A DNA stretch of 51,148 nucleotides, from positions 1 through 51,148 of the forward strand of contig CAIUCV010000019.1 in the NCBI GenBank assembly GCA_903897805.1, written 5' to 3'. Below the pieces are notes generated by a model. It was given only the letters and a program-made list of their open reading frames with translations. It did not search any database and was not told the DNA's origin. This DNA is from Candidatus Yanofskyibacteriota bacterium. Lineage in GTDB: Bacteria; Patescibacteriota; Minisyncoccia; 2-02-FULL-40-12; IGHO2-01-FULL-4-A. Shown here in pieces: positions 25,406-34,952 of the stretch (the first letter of the stretch is position 1; every line of letters starts with the position of its first letter). Both the position numbers and the translations under genes were made by a program.

Positions 25406-26116
25406 ATGAATATGGAAATTTCCATTTTAGACGCCGCGGAAGAAGAATATTTGGAAACCAGCCACTGTAGGATTAAGGAAACTCTGAAAATTTTAGATTT
25501 AAAGCCGGGTCAAAGGGTGTTGGATGTTGGTTGTTATTCCGGTCTTTTTTCGGCTATTATGATGGAAAAGTTTCCCGGGATTGATTTATTGGCGGTGGAA
25601 ATTGACGATAAAAGAATATCAATGGCCAAGACAAGAGGCATAAAAGTCTTTAAGGCTGATATTGAGAAAGAGAATTTGCCCTTTACCGATAATTATTTTG
25701 ATGTGGTTCTCTTTCTCGAAACGATTGAACATCTGGCCAACCCGTTAAAAATTTTAGCGGAAATAAAAAGAGTCGTAAGACCCGGGGGAGAGGTCATTAT
25801 TTCAACCCCAAATTCAGTGAGCCTGTTTGCCAGATACAGTCATCTTCGGGGCGCGACCCCTTATTATATTCACTTTTTGCATTCTGCCAATATTCAACGG
25901 GGGCATAAAAATGTTTACAGTTATCACCGTTTTGAATTGAATTTACAGCAAGCCGTGGACTTGTTGGTTGAGAACGGCTACGTCGTTAAACAGATAAAGA
26001 TGACCCGCCTCAATAATCGTCGCAGGGGTTGGTTGATAAAACTGATTGAACGCCTGTCCATTTTAAAAACCAGTTGGTCGGATACGATGATTTTCAGATG
26101 CGGGGTTGAAAAATAA
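25406..26116 (+). CDS. Class I SAM-dependent methyltransferase
   Basis: A 236-residue Rossmann methyltransferase. VLDVGCYSGLFSAIM (about residues 38-52) is the SAM-binding loop, LLAVEIDDKRISMA the acidic strand, DIEKENLPFTDNYFDVV motif II and EIKRVVRPGGEVIIS motif IV. It may methylate a sugar or intermediate made by the adjacent glycosyltransferases or radical SAM enzymes. A 15-codon ORF (25362-25409) overlaps its start by 4 nt and could couple translation. Confidence 0.88.
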   Translation: MNMEISILDAAEEEYLETSHCRIKETLKILDLKPGQRVLDVGCYSGLFSAIMMEKFPGIDLLAVEIDDKRISMAKTRGIKVFKADIEKENLPFTDNYFDVVLFLETIEHLANPLKILAEIKRVVRPGGEVIISTPNSVSLFARYSHLRGATPYYIHFLHSANIQRGHKNVYSYHRFELNLQQAVDLLVENGYVVKQIKMTRLNNRRRGWLIKLIERLSILKTSWSDTMIFRCGVEK

Positions 26117-26144
26117 TTAAATATCGATTAAAATTTAAAACCCC

Positions 26145-27095
26145 ATGAGATTACCAGATATTATTTACAAATTTTATAGTCGGCTCAGGAAAATAGACGT
26201 TAAGCCGACTAAGTACCCAACCGACATTGATGGCAGTTTAACGACTTGGTGCAATCTAAACTGCAACATGTGTCCCAACGACAAGATTAAAAAAAATAAG
26301 GGTTTTATTTCTGCCGAACTTTTCAAATCGCTTGTGGATTGCGTCCGCGATAAATTTGAAGCGAAGACACTTTTAGGTTTAGGTGCCTGGGGCGAACCGT
26401 TATTACATCCCCAATTTAAAGAACTTTTAGCTTACGCTGATCAGCGGGGAGTAAAAACTAAAATGGCCAGTAATTGCGTTAATTTAAATAAAGAGGCGGC
26501 CGAAGCCATTGTTACTTCAAAAATGGCCCTGTTTGAAATTTCTCTGTATTCAATCAGAAAGGAAAGATATGAAAAAATGGTAGGCAAAAACACTTTTGAA
26601 GTTGTTTTCAATAATGTTCATAATTTTCTTAAGACAGCTGTGGAAAAAAATTATCATGGTAGAATTCGTTTGAGACCATTTAAAATTTATTCCGACGAAC
26701 AAGCGGAATATGAAAAAGAATTTTACGATCGTTATCCTGGTTTAAATTTTGAGCGCCAATGGCCAAAAGAATTAGGCAATTGGGCGGGTTTTTTTCCGCT
26801 GGCGGATACATTCAAAATTTATGTGCGTAAGCCGTGTCATTCTTGTTTTTCAAGTTTAGCCGTTGATTATGACGGAGAGGTAAAAATTTGCTGTGAGGCC
26901 ATGCTGGCTGACGATCTTTCATTGGGTCGGCTCGGCAAAAATTGCGACTTAAGCGATATTTGGAATGGAGAAAAATTAAAAGGTGTCAGAGATAAATTTT
27001 CGAAATTGAATTATGATGATTTTCCTTCTTGCCGAAAATGTTTGCGCGCAAGAAGATATTTAAAAATTTCCGATTTGTTTAAATTAAATTTATGA
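26145..27095 (+). CDS. Radical SAM protein with SPASM-like C-terminus
   Basis: A 316-residue radical SAM enzyme. The cluster motif is C36-x3-C40-x2-C43 (WCNLNCNMC). The C-terminal cysteine groups (KPCHSCF, EVKICCEAM, CDLSDIW, SCRKCLRA) match a SPASM domain that would hold auxiliary [4Fe-4S] clusters. It overlaps the next gene by ATGA (27092-27095), a tight pairing of SPASM and B12-type radical SAM genes seen also at 19699-22118. The substrate is unknown. Confidence 0.88.
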   Translation: MRLPDIIYKFYSRLRKIDVKPTKYPTDIDGSLTTWCNLNCNMCPNDKIKKNKGFISAELFKSLVDCVRDKFEAKTLLGLGAWGEPLLHPQFKELLAYADQRGVKTKMASNCVNLNKEAAEAIVTSKMALFEISLYSIRKERYEKMVGKNTFEVVFNNVHNFLKTAVEKNYHGRIRLRPFKIYSDEQAEYEKEFYDRYPGLNFERQWPKELGNWAGFFPLADTFKIYVRKPCHSCFSSLAVDYDGEVKICCEAMLADDLSLGRLGKNCDLSDIWNGEKLKGVRDKFSKLNYDDFPSCRKCLRARRYLKISDLFKLNL

Positions 27096-28555
27096 AGATT
27101 CTACTTATTAATCCGCCAGTTTTTAATGACATTGGCCGTGTTTTAACCATTACGCCGCCCCTCGGCCTTATGTATTTGGCAGCTTACTTGGAAAAAAACA
27201 GTTATACCAACGTCAAGGTTATTGATGCCGATGTGGCGAAGTTAAGCTGGCTGGATTTGGAAAATTTATTGGTTAAAGAAAGGCCGGAGGTGGTGGGCAT
27301 TACCGCCTCTTCTTTTATTTTACCAGCCATGTTCAGAGTGGCGGAGATTGCGCGGCGCGTATTGCCGGATTCAATTATTGTTACTGGTGGTTATGGACCA
27401 ACCAAAGAGCCGGAAAAGATTTTAAGAACTGTTAATCAAGCCATTAATTTTGTTGTGCTTGGCGAAGGAGAAATAACCTTTTTGGAATTAATCAAGCGTC
27501 TGGATAATAATAAAGTCGGGAATTTCAGCGATATTAGGGGATTGGCCTATCTGGATAAAAATAAAAATTTGGTCGTCACTCCTTCCCGGGAATATATTAA
27601 GGATTTAGATTCCGTTCCCTGGCCGGCTTATCATTTGCTTTTTCCCGATTTTAGCAAATATCACGGCATGACTTTTTTGAAAGAAGAAAGAAATCCTTCG
27701 GCTACCATGTTTGCTTCCCGCGGTTGCCCTCATCGTTGCGCTTTTTGCAGTCTTGGCTCCAAGATGTATCGTCAACGGAGCCCCAAGGACGTGGTGGCAG
27801 AAATGGAATTTTATCGGAATAAATTTGGTGTGCGGGCTATTCAGCTTTATGATGATGAATTTGTCGGTATGAGTTATCAACAAAATAAATGGATTGAAGA
27901 AATTTGCGAGGAAATAATAAAAAGGGGATTGCAAGAACATCTAATTATTGTGGTCCAGGGTCGTTGTAGTGAATATGTTGAGCTGGAGACCTTAAAAAAA
28001 ATGAGGCAGGCGAGCATTGCTTGGATTTGGTGGGGGGTGGAATCCGGTTCGCAGAAAATTTTAGACAGCATTAAAAAAGACATTAAGCTAGAGAATGTGG
28101 TGCGCAATTTTTCTTTGGCAAAAAAAGCGGGCATTAAAAATTTGATGTTTATCATGGTTGGTTTCCCGGGTGAGACGCCGGCCGACATCGGCCTCACTGC
28201 CAAAATAATTAAAAAAGCTAAACCCGACGTCGTTAGAATACATATTCTAAGTCCTTATCCTGGTTCTGAACTGAGAAAATATTTGGAAGAAAATAATTTA
28301 CTCGAGACTGACGAATATTATAAATATGACAGCTACTTCACGGTTATTCATCATACCAACGAGATGTCAGCGGAGGAAATTAAAAAATACTATGATATGT
28401 TGGTTTTCCGCTTTGTCAGCGGTTATTGGCATTTTACCAAATTTTTAGTTAAATCGCTGGCGACCAAAGAGGGTTGGAAAAAATTATTTGGAAGAACTAA
28501 AAGAGCTACTAGCCATTTTTGGGGCTGGATAAATATTTCTAAAGATTTTTCCTGA
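27092..28555 (+). CDS. B12-binding-domain radical SAM protein
   Basis: A 487-residue protein with an N-terminal cobalamin-binding-like domain (MKILLINPPV, PPLGLMYLAAYL, FVVLGEGEITFLEL) and a radical SAM core with C212-x3-C216-x2-C219 (SRGCPHRCAFC), then WGVESGSQKILDSI and MVGFPGETPADIG. It starts inside the stop of the previous SPASM-type gene, so the two may work together. Third gene of its type in the window. Confidence 0.9.
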   Translation: MKILLINPPVFNDIGRVLTITPPLGLMYLAAYLEKNSYTNVKVIDADVAKLSWLDLENLLVKERPEVVGITASSFILPAMFRVAEIARRVLPDSIIVTGGYGPTKEPEKILRTVNQAINFVVLGEGEITFLELIKRLDNNKVGNFSDIRGLAYLDKNKNLVVTPSREYIKDLDSVPWPAYHLLFPDFSKYHGMTFLKEERNPSATMFASRGCPHRCAFCSLGSKMYRQRSPKDVVAEMEFYRNKFGVRAIQLYDDEFVGMSYQQNKWIEEICEEIIKRGLQEHLIIVVQGRCSEYVELETLKKMRQASIAWIWWGVESGSQKILDSIKKDIKLENVVRNFSLAKKAGIKNLMFIMVGFPGETPADIGLTAKIIKKAKPDVVRIHILSPYPGSELRKYLEENNLLETDEYYKYDSYFTVIHHTNEMSAEEIKKYYDMLVFRFVSGYWHFTKFLVKSLATKEGWKKLFGRTKRATSHFWGWINISKDFS

Positions 28556-28559
28556 TTTT

Positions 28560-29762
28560 GTGAAAATTTTAATTTTATCGGATGATTTTCCTCCTCAAAG
28601 CTTTGGAGGGGCGGGGCTTGTGGCATTCAATCTGGCCAAGGGATTAAAAAATGCCGGCCACGAGGCCTTTATTGTTACTACGGTCAGAGAAAAATCAGAG
28701 GAGGGGGAAACGGACTACGAGGGTTTAAAGGTTTTTAAGATATATGCAAATTATCACGAAAGATGGCGCGCTTATTTAAGTTTATACAACCCACAGACCA
28801 TAAAAAAGGTGAAGAAAATAATAAGAAAGATTAATCCGGAGATAGTCCACGCTCACAACGTACATTATTATCTATCTTATCATTGCCTGAAATTAGCGAA
28901 GGCTGCCGGCGCGGAAATTTTCCTTACCGCCCACGATGCCATGCTTTACAGCTATGGCAAAGTTGCCGATGAATTTAAAATTTCTTGGGCGCAAGAACTG
29001 AAAAAATATTGGTTGAGATATAATCCCATAAGGAATTTAATAATTAGACGTTATTTAAAATATGTAGATGGAATAATTGCCGTTTCCGATATATTGCGGC
29101 GTGCGCTTGTGAATAACGGCATAAAAAATGTGGTAACAATTCACAACGGCATAGACCTTAACAGCTGGACAACATCAGATGAGTCGGTAGCCGATTTTAA
29201 AAGAAAACATGACTTAGAAGACAAGAAGATCGTTTTATTTGGCGGGAGACTAAGCGGGGCAAAGGGTGGAGAAAGTATTGTAAAAGCAATGGCGGTGGTG
29301 GCGAGGAGATGTCCCAAGGCTGTTCTTTTAATCGCTGGCCGAGAAGATGGCTATGCCAGCGTTATTAAAGATATTGCTAAAAAAGAGAATATCTTAAACC
29401 GCCTGGTTTTTACCGGTTGGCTTGATCATAAGGAAATGGTCGTGACCTATCGAGGTTCTAATGTTGTTGTTTTCCCCTCGGTCTATCTTGATCCATTCGG
29501 TTTGGTCGTCATTGAAGCGATGGCGGCCCAAAAACCCGTGGTAGCCACCTGCTACGGCGGGGCCCACGAAATTGTCGTTGACGGAGAGACGGGTTATATT
29601 GTTAATCCCAACAATATTGATTCGTTTGCTGAAAAAATATTGGGTTTATTGAAAGACGAGGCCAGGGCGCAAATGATGGGGCAGAAGGGTCGCGAAAGAG
29701 TCGCGAAAAATTTTACCCTGAAGCAACAAATAGAGAAATACCTCAATCTTTATAAAAAATAA
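28560..29762 (+). CDS. Glycosyltransferase family 4
   Basis: A 400-residue GT4 protein that starts with GTG at 28560, 4 bp after the radical SAM gene. The opening (KILILSDDFPPQSFGGAG) is a standard GT4 start. The second domain has VLFGGRLSGAKGGESIV and the donor block DPFGLVVIEAMAAQKPVVA, with aspartate in the first position of the E-x7-E pair. It is the last gene of the plus-strand run, facing the minus-strand flippase gene. Confidence 0.92.
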   Translation: MKILILSDDFPPQSFGGAGLVAFNLAKGLKNAGHEAFIVTTVREKSEEGETDYEGLKVFKIYANYHERWRAYLSLYNPQTIKKVKKIIRKINPEIVHAHNVHYYLSYHCLKLAKAAGAEIFLTAHDAMLYSYGKVADEFKISWAQELKKYWLRYNPIRNLIIRRYLKYVDGIIAVSDILRRALVNNGIKNVVTIHNGIDLNSWTTSDESVADFKRKHDLEDKKIVLFGGRLSGAKGGESIVKAMAVVARRCPKAVLLIAGREDGYASVIKDIAKKENILNRLVFTGWLDHKEMVVTYRGSNVVVFPSVYLDPFGLVVIEAMAAQKPVVATCYGGAHEIVVDGETGYIVNPNNIDSFAEKILGLLKDEARAQMMGQKGRERVAKNFTLKQQIEKYLNLYKK

Positions 29763-29789
29763 CTTATGTATATTTTCAAGCCGTAGTTT

Positions 29790-31052
29790 CTAAAAATTCT
29801 TTATTTCTCTAAAGAAGAAGGCTATTGAGAGGGTGGTTACATATAACTCGGTGGCTATACGGGCAAAAATTGCTCCCAGAATCCCAAATAAGCTTACTAG
29901 AATTACCAAAGCTACTATTTGAATAACCGCACTGGACAAATTCAAAAAATAGATTTTTTTCGTGGAGGCATGAATAGTAATTGCGTCAGTCAGGATGCCT
30001 CTTGGAATAAAGAGCAATGTTAGGGCAAAAATCTGCGAGAAGAAAACGGAGCCCATGTATTTGGGAAAGAAAATTTTAAAAAGGTACGGCGCCGCAAAAA
30101 TATAGGCGGCTACTATGGCAACTATGCATCCTAACATAATAAACAACTTGTGGGGTAACGTCTTTTTAAGCTCACCGACTGTCCTTTGAGCCAACTTAGG
30201 AAATGACAGCGGGAATACACTCTTCAGAAAACTTCTCATCTGATTTGTGGGGGCCGTGGCGAAAGAATATATAGCCAGCGGTACGGCTCCAAGCGAGTTC
30301 CAGACCAAAATATTATCAAGTTGTCCCGCTAATTCAGTTAATATTCCAATGGCACTTAGGTGCATCCCATAAGAAATGACATCCGGATCTTGTTTTGAAT
30401 CCCTAGGTATTTCTCTTTTTGTTTTTATTAAAAGAATAGCGTGAACTACGACTCTGGGGGCAAAATAAGCGAGTAAAATTAAAAATAAGTTCCGGGTAAA
30501 AACGATTGCCAGTATTAAAATTACGGTTGTAAGAATTTGGTTTACAATGTTATAAACAGAAAATCTGGCGAAATTCTTTTTTCCAGCCAGCCAACTTAAA
30601 TAAAGCGATAAATTATCTTTGAGCGGCAAAAAACCGGCAATAACCAAGAAGGCGCACCCAAGAACGGTATTTTGATGGAGAAAATAATAAAACGAAACTG
30701 CAATGCTGGCCAACCCGCTTATGGTTCCCCACCCCACACTGGCCTTGGTTGCAGGAACCAAGGAGCCGTCATATCCTCTGGCAACCGATCTTGTTAATGA
30801 TGTCCCCATTCCACTTAAAGAAAAAACCAGCAAAATACTGGCCATAGAAAGCACATATTTGTATGTGCCGAATATTTCTTTTGGTAAATAGTGGGCCGTT
30901 GCTACTGCCAATACGAATGCAAGAGCCGCGCTTATGATATTGCCGGAGGCCAGCCAAAAACCGCCTCTCACCAAATAGAGCATATCTGTCTTGACATATT
31001 TTTGCGTCCAAAGGAAAAACTCCTTTGTTTTTTGTTTTATTCCCATCGTCAT
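29790..31052 (-). CDS. Wzx-like polysaccharide flippase (MATE/MVF superfamily)
   Basis: A 420-residue, strongly hydrophobic protein with about twelve predicted helices; GGFWLASGNIISAALAFV near the N-terminus is the standard Wzx opening. It should flip the polyprenyl-linked glycan unit across the cytoplasmic membrane. It lies directly before the divergent ligase/polymerase gene (31151), the usual Wzx-Wzy pairing. Not confusable with a GT, as no nucleotide-sugar motif is present. Confidence 0.88.
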   Translation of the reverse strand: MTMGIKQKTKEFFLWTQKYVKTDMLYLVRGGFWLASGNIISAALAFVLAVATAHYLPKEIFGTYKYVLSMASILLVFSLSGMGTSLTRSVARGYDGSLVPATKASVGWGTISGLASIAVSFYYFLHQNTVLGCAFLVIAGFLPLKDNLSLYLSWLAGKKNFARFSVYNIVNQILTTVILILAIVFTRNLFLILLAYFAPRVVVHAILLIKTKREIPRDSKQDPDVISYGMHLSAIGILTELAGQLDNILVWNSLGAVPLAIYSFATAPTNQMRSFLKSVFPLSFPKLAQRTVGELKKTLPHKLFIMLGCIVAIVAAYIFAAPYLFKIFFPKYMGSVFFSQIFALTLLFIPRGILTDAITIHASTKKIYFLNLSSAVIQIVALVILVSLFGILGAIFARIATELYVTTLSIAFFFREIKNF

Positions 31053-31115
31053 TTACACGACCTAAATCTAGCACAATTTTTTATCTTTTCCAAAGTTTTT
31101 ACTTTTTCTTTAATT

Positions 31116-31144
31116 TTGATTTTTTCCGGCCTATCTGTTAATAT
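31116..31144 (+). promoter_or_regulatory. Promoter of the ligase gene, near-leaderless
   Basis: TTGATT (31116-31121), a 17-nt spacer and TAATAT (31139-31144) end 6 nt before the ATG at 31151, so transcription should start at or next to the start codon. Confidence 0.6.
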
Positions 31145-31150
31145 CTAACT

Positions 31151-33460
31151 ATGCAAAAAACAGTTGACTCCCATTGGATAGCCAAATTTTTGCGCTACGC
31201 CATATATATCGCAGCTTTTGTGCCGCTAATTATTTTTTCGCAGTTTATCTCGCCATTTCATTTCGGGAAAGTGGTGGTTTTCCGGTCGCTAGTTGAAATA
31301 ATGGCGGCTTTTTATTTTATCTTGATTTTGAGAGACAAGAGCTATTTGCCGCCGTGGCATATACTCCTTTACCTATTTGCCGGCTGGACTTTGTTTTTTG
31401 GTATTACAACAGTAACCAGTGTTAATCCTTATTTGAGTTTCTGGGGCTCATTAGAAAGGATGGGCGGGCTATGGACGTTCCTGCACTATTTGGTTTATTT
31501 CGTAATCCTAATCTCTGTGTTCAGGACAAAAGAAGACTGGTTTAGGTTGCTAAAAGTCGTGGTTTTTGTGGGCGTACTCTCGGCCCTTTATGGTTTCGGG
31601 CAGAAAACCAATATCAGTTTTTTTATCGGGTCGGGAGGAAGAGAAAGAATTTTCGGCACCATAGGCAATGCCGCTCTGTTTGCCGGTTATCAAATCGTAA
31701 ATCTGTTTTTGGCTCTAATTTTAGCTTTTTCGTCCCAAGTTTCGCAAAGGCAAAAACCTTATTTTTTCATAGCGGCCATTATAAATACTGTTGCCGTGTT
31801 AATGACGGTAGTAAGAGGTTCCATTCTCGGCACAGGGGTGGGATTTTTGGTATTTGTTTGCCTCTATTTCTTTTCTTCAAAATCTAAAACCGCAAAACGG
31901 TTATTAATTGCCCTTCTTGTTCTTGCAGTCCTCTTTGTTGTTTTTTCTTTTGCTTTTAAGAACTCCAAATTTGTTCAGAACTCCAGTTACTTGCAACGCA
32001 TAACGGACTTTTCTTTAAGTACCTATACTGTTCAGACGCGTCTCTGGGCATGGCAAGCGGGTCTTGAGGGGTGGAAAGAATCAGCCAAAACTATTTTGCT
32101 CGGTTGGGGGCCGGAGAATTTTAACGTTCCATTTTCAAAACATTTCAACCCGAAATTTTTCAGGGGGCCCGGCTCTGAAACTCTTTTTGACCGTGCCCAC
32201 AATATGTTTGTGGAAATTTTGGTCACCATGGGGCTTTTAACATTTCTGATTTATGTTGCGATGTTTGTTGCCACATACCGCTTGTTATGGAAATTTACTT
32301 TTAAAGAACACAGAATTGATAGAATGGTTGGCATCGGTTTGATTTCTTTGATAACCGCCTATATTATTCATAACTGTTTTATTTTTGATACCTCAGCCAA
32401 CTTTTTGGTTTTCTTTACGGTGCTGGGCTTTATCACCTTCTTAACCGCAAAACCCGTGACGGCTGCCATGCCCCAGGCCTTAAATCCCAAATCCCAAATC
32501 CCAAATCCCAACCAAGCCCCAAACCCCAAACTCCAAATTTCAAATCCCAGATTAAACATTGGCCTTAGAACTCTAATGCCCATTCTCCTAATTGGGACTG
32601 CAATTTTAATTTATAAAACCAATATTTTGCCCGCGAAAGCAAACTACGCGACTACTCGCGCGATTGTGAAGGGCTGGGCCAATGATTTTGACGGTGCCGT
32701 AGCTAAATACAAGGAGGCATTAGCGTATGATGTCCCGGGCAAATACGATTACCGACATCGCTATGCCCAATGGATTTTAGAATATACAAACGGGAAACAA
32801 CTAGGCGATAAGGAAATATCCGCGATACAATTTGCGATCTCCGAAGTTCAGAAAAATGTCTCCGAGTCCAAACAAGATTATCTACCCTACCTTTATCTTT
32901 CCCGTCTTTACATATTTTTGGGCAAGAACGACCCCAAATCGCCATATAACGATATGGCCCTTCAGAATTCAATGAAAGCACTGGAGATTTCTCCAACTTT
33001 TGTCAGAACCTATTATGAGATCGCCCAGGCGTATTTAGACAAGAAGGATTATAACAATGCCATAAAATATTTTGGCGAGGCCGCCGAACTTAATCCGGAG
33101 GTGGGCATGTCGTATTGGTATCTGGGCGCTACTTATCTGGAAGTGGGGGAGACCCAAAAGGGGCTAGTGGCCATAGACGAAGCAATGAAAGTCGGTTACG
33201 CGTTGTCTGAGTCAGACTATCTACGTTTAATCAATATTTATTTGAAACTGGGCAATTTTGCTAAAATCAGCGAACTTTACGAGTCGTTGATTAAGATCAA
33301 CCCCAATAGTCCCCAATACCACGCCTCTTCAGCGGTTGCTTACGCAAAAATTGGCAAAATAGACCAAGCCGTTGAGCAGGCTAGAATTGCCGCCCAGCTG
33401 GATAAAAGTTTTGAGGCGGAGGCGAGGGCATTTATTGAGAGTTTGGGCAGAAAGTTTTAA
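31151..33460 (+). CDS. O-antigen ligase / Wzy-type membrane protein with C-terminal TPR domain
   Basis: A 769-residue protein. The first 430 residues form about eleven membrane helices with a large loop (GWGPENFNVPFSKH, then DRAHNMFVEILVTMG), the signature of the O-antigen ligase/Wzy_C family that joins or polymerises glycan outside the membrane. After a low-complexity linker (about residues 437-466) a single helix leads to a C-terminal region of TPR-like repeats (RTYYEIAQAYLDKKDYNNAI, MSYWYLGATYLEVGETQKG). The linker is a DNA repeat (32482-32549) rather than a conserved domain. The TPR part may organise the assembly complex. Confidence 0.88.
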   Translation: MQKTVDSHWIAKFLRYAIYIAAFVPLIIFSQFISPFHFGKVVVFRSLVEIMAAFYFILILRDKSYLPPWHILLYLFAGWTLFFGITTVTSVNPYLSFWGSLERMGGLWTFLHYLVYFVILISVFRTKEDWFRLLKVVVFVGVLSALYGFGQKTNISFFIGSGGRERIFGTIGNAALFAGYQIVNLFLALILAFSSQVSQRQKPYFFIAAIINTVAVLMTVVRGSILGTGVGFLVFVCLYFFSSKSKTAKRLLIALLVLAVLFVVFSFAFKNSKFVQNSSYLQRITDFSLSTYTVQTRLWAWQAGLEGWKESAKTILLGWGPENFNVPFSKHFNPKFFRGPGSETLFDRAHNMFVEILVTMGLLTFLIYVAMFVATYRLLWKFTFKEHRIDRMVGIGLISLITAYIIHNCFIFDTSANFLVFFTVLGFITFLTAKPVTAAMPQALNPKSQIPNPNQAPNPKLQISNPRLNIGLRTLMPILLIGTAILIYKTNILPAKANYATTRAIVKGWANDFDGAVAKYKEALAYDVPGKYDYRHRYAQWILEYTNGKQLGDKEISAIQFAISEVQKNVSESKQDYLPYLYLSRLYIFLGKNDPKSPYNDMALQNSMKALEISPTFVRTYYEIAQAYLDKKDYNNAIKYFGEAAELNPEVGMSYWYLGATYLEVGETQKGLVAIDEAMKVGYALSESDYLRLINIYLKLGNFAKISELYESLIKINPNSPQYHASSAVAYAKIGKIDQAVEQARIAAQLDKSFEAEARAFIESLGRKF
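32482..32549. repeat. AAATCCC-type repeat inside the ligase gene
   Basis: Consecutive AAATCCC units and variants (AAACCCC, AAACTCC, AAATTTC) fall between the membrane part and the TPR part and are translated as a N-P-rich patch. The repeat belongs to the same kind as the intergenic AAATCCTAA copies. Confidence 0.85.
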
Positions 33461-33465
33461 CAAGA

Positions 33466-33966
33466 ATGAGATTAAGGCAACATTTAATAATTGGCGGAGC
33501 TGCCGCTCTCGCCCTTTATTTTTATTACGACTGGGCGTTATGGAAAACGACCCTGTTTTTTGCCGCGACAGTTATGATTGACGCCGACCACTATTGGGAT
33601 TATTTGTGGCGTAGCAAGTTTGCCGATTGGAGCGGCTGGCGGATGTTCAGGTTTTCTGACTGGCTCAAAAACAATTACGACGACAAAAGATATCTTGCTT
33701 TCAGTTTACTGCACACAGTTGAAATCTTTTTATTAGTATATATTCTGGCTAGGTTGTGGAGCGGTAGCTTCTTTATGCCCATTCTTTGGGGAATGTTTTT
33801 CCATTTGTTCTGGGATGTGGTTGATTTAACCTATCATAAAAAACCCTTCCTCAGGGCTTATTCGGTGATTGAATACTGGCTGAGAAAGAAAAGTCTTCTT
33901 CGGCGGGGGATTAGTCCCGACACTTTTTACAGAGAAATTTTTGAAAAATCAAAAAGACCTGTCTAG
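33466..33966 (+). CDS. Small membrane protein, YdjM-like putative hydrolase
   Basis: A 166-residue protein with three to four helices and conserved acidic-histidine motifs: DADHYWDYLW (about residues 41-50) and HLFWDVVDL (about 109-117). This arrangement resembles the LexA-regulated YdjM/metal-dependent membrane hydrolase family. It begins 5 bp after the ligase gene, so it is probably co-transcribed. Function is uncertain. Its stop codon lies in the loop of a bidirectional terminator. Confidence 0.65.
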   Translation: MRLRQHLIIGGAAALALYFYYDWALWKTTLFFAATVMIDADHYWDYLWRSKFADWSGWRMFRFSDWLKNNYDDKRYLAFSLLHTVEIFLLVYILARLWSGSFFMPILWGMFFHLFWDVVDLTYHKKPFLRAYSVIEYWLRKKSLLRRGISPDTFYREIFEKSKRPV

Positions 33967-33977
33967 ATGGGTCTTTT
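33952..33977. terminator. Bidirectional terminator between convergent genes
   Basis: AAAAGACC (33952-33959) and GGTCTTTT (33970-33977) pair over 8 bp. The stem is flanked by A and T runs on both sides, so it can end the plus-strand ligase run and the minus-strand fcl gene alike. Confidence 0.8.
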
Positions 33978-34013
33978 GTCTGTGCGGAACACACTTGGGA
34001 ACGAACTGGCCGA

Positions 34014-34952
34014 TTAATTATTGAGGTTAGACAAATACCATTTAATTGTTTTTTTAAGTCCGGTTTCAAAGTCGGTTTTAGCCAGAAAGCCAAACTCTTT
34101 CTTTGCCCGGTTGACGTCAAGGCGCCTTCGCGGTTGTCCATCCGGTTTTGTAGTGTCCCAACGAATTTCTCCTTTGAAATTCATAAACCGGCAAATCAAT
34201 TTGATTAAGTTTTTTATAGAAATTTCTTTTCCCGAACCTATGTTCACCGGCTCGGGTTTGTCGTATTTTTTAGTTGCTAAAATAATTCCTTCGGCCGCAT
34301 CTTCAACATAAAGAAACTCTCTGGTGGCCTTGCCGGTACCCCATACTTCAATAAAGTTTTTCCCCTCCTTTTTGGCTCCGGCTACTTTGCGGATCAAGGC
34401 CGGGATCACGTGGGAAAACTTGGGATTAAAATTATCTCCCGGACCATAAAGATTAACCGGCAATAAATAAATCGCATTAAAACCGTACTGTTGACGGTAG
34501 GCTTGGGCCTGGACAAGAAGCATTTTTTTTGCCAAGCCGTAGGGTGCGTTGGTTTCCTCGGGGTAACCGTCCCATAGCCTGTCTTCTTTGAACGGCACCG
34601 AGGTAAATTTGGGGTAAGCGCAAACAGTTCCCACTGCTACAAATTTTTCTACCCCGGTTTGCCTGGCAGCTTCCATAAGTTGAGCGCCCATCATTATATT
34701 ATCGTAAAACATTTCCCCGGGCTTTTCTCTATTAAATCCGATGCCGCCGACTTTAGCCGCTAAGTGAACCACGACATTTTGGTTCTTGGTCACCTCCAGG
34801 CAGTTTCCCCATTTTCGTAAATCGGAATCTTTAGAACGTGGTATGACAATATTCTCTTTTGGCACCCCTAGTTTTAATAATTTCTTTACAACAAAACTTC
34901 CCAGAAATCCGGCTCCGCCGGTGATCAAGATTTTTTTATTTTTTAACTCCAT
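34014..34952 (-). CDS. fcl: GDP-L-fucose synthase
   Basis: A 312-residue short-chain dehydrogenase-type epimerase-reductase that converts GDP-4-keto-6-deoxymannose to GDP-L-fucose. GGAGFLGSF near the N-terminus binds NADP, and the YxxxK catalytic pair is in APYGLAKKM. VCAYPKFTSVPFKED is specific to this enzyme. It overlaps the upstream gmd gene by 17 bp, and the two steps are consecutive in the pathway. Confidence 0.94.
   Translation of the reverse strand: MELKNKKILITGGAGFLGSFVVKKLLKLGVPKENIVIPRSKDSDLRKWGNCLEVTKNQNVVVHLAAKVGGIGFNREKPGEMFYDNIMMGAQLMEAARQTGVEKFVAVGTVCAYPKFTSVPFKEDRLWDGYPEETNAPYGLAKKMLLVQAQAYRQQYGFNAIYLLPVNLYGPGDNFNPKFSHVIPALIRKVAGAKKEGKNFIEVWGTGKATREFLYVEDAAEGIILATKKYDKPEPVNIGSGKEISIKNLIKLICRFMNFKGEIRWDTTKPDGQPRRRLDVNRAKKEFGFLAKTDFETGLKKTIKWYLSNLNN

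Noticed and set aside
32368-32583. Minus-strand open frame with repeated LGF units
   Set aside because: It is the reverse reading of the AAATCCC-type repeat inside the ligase gene.
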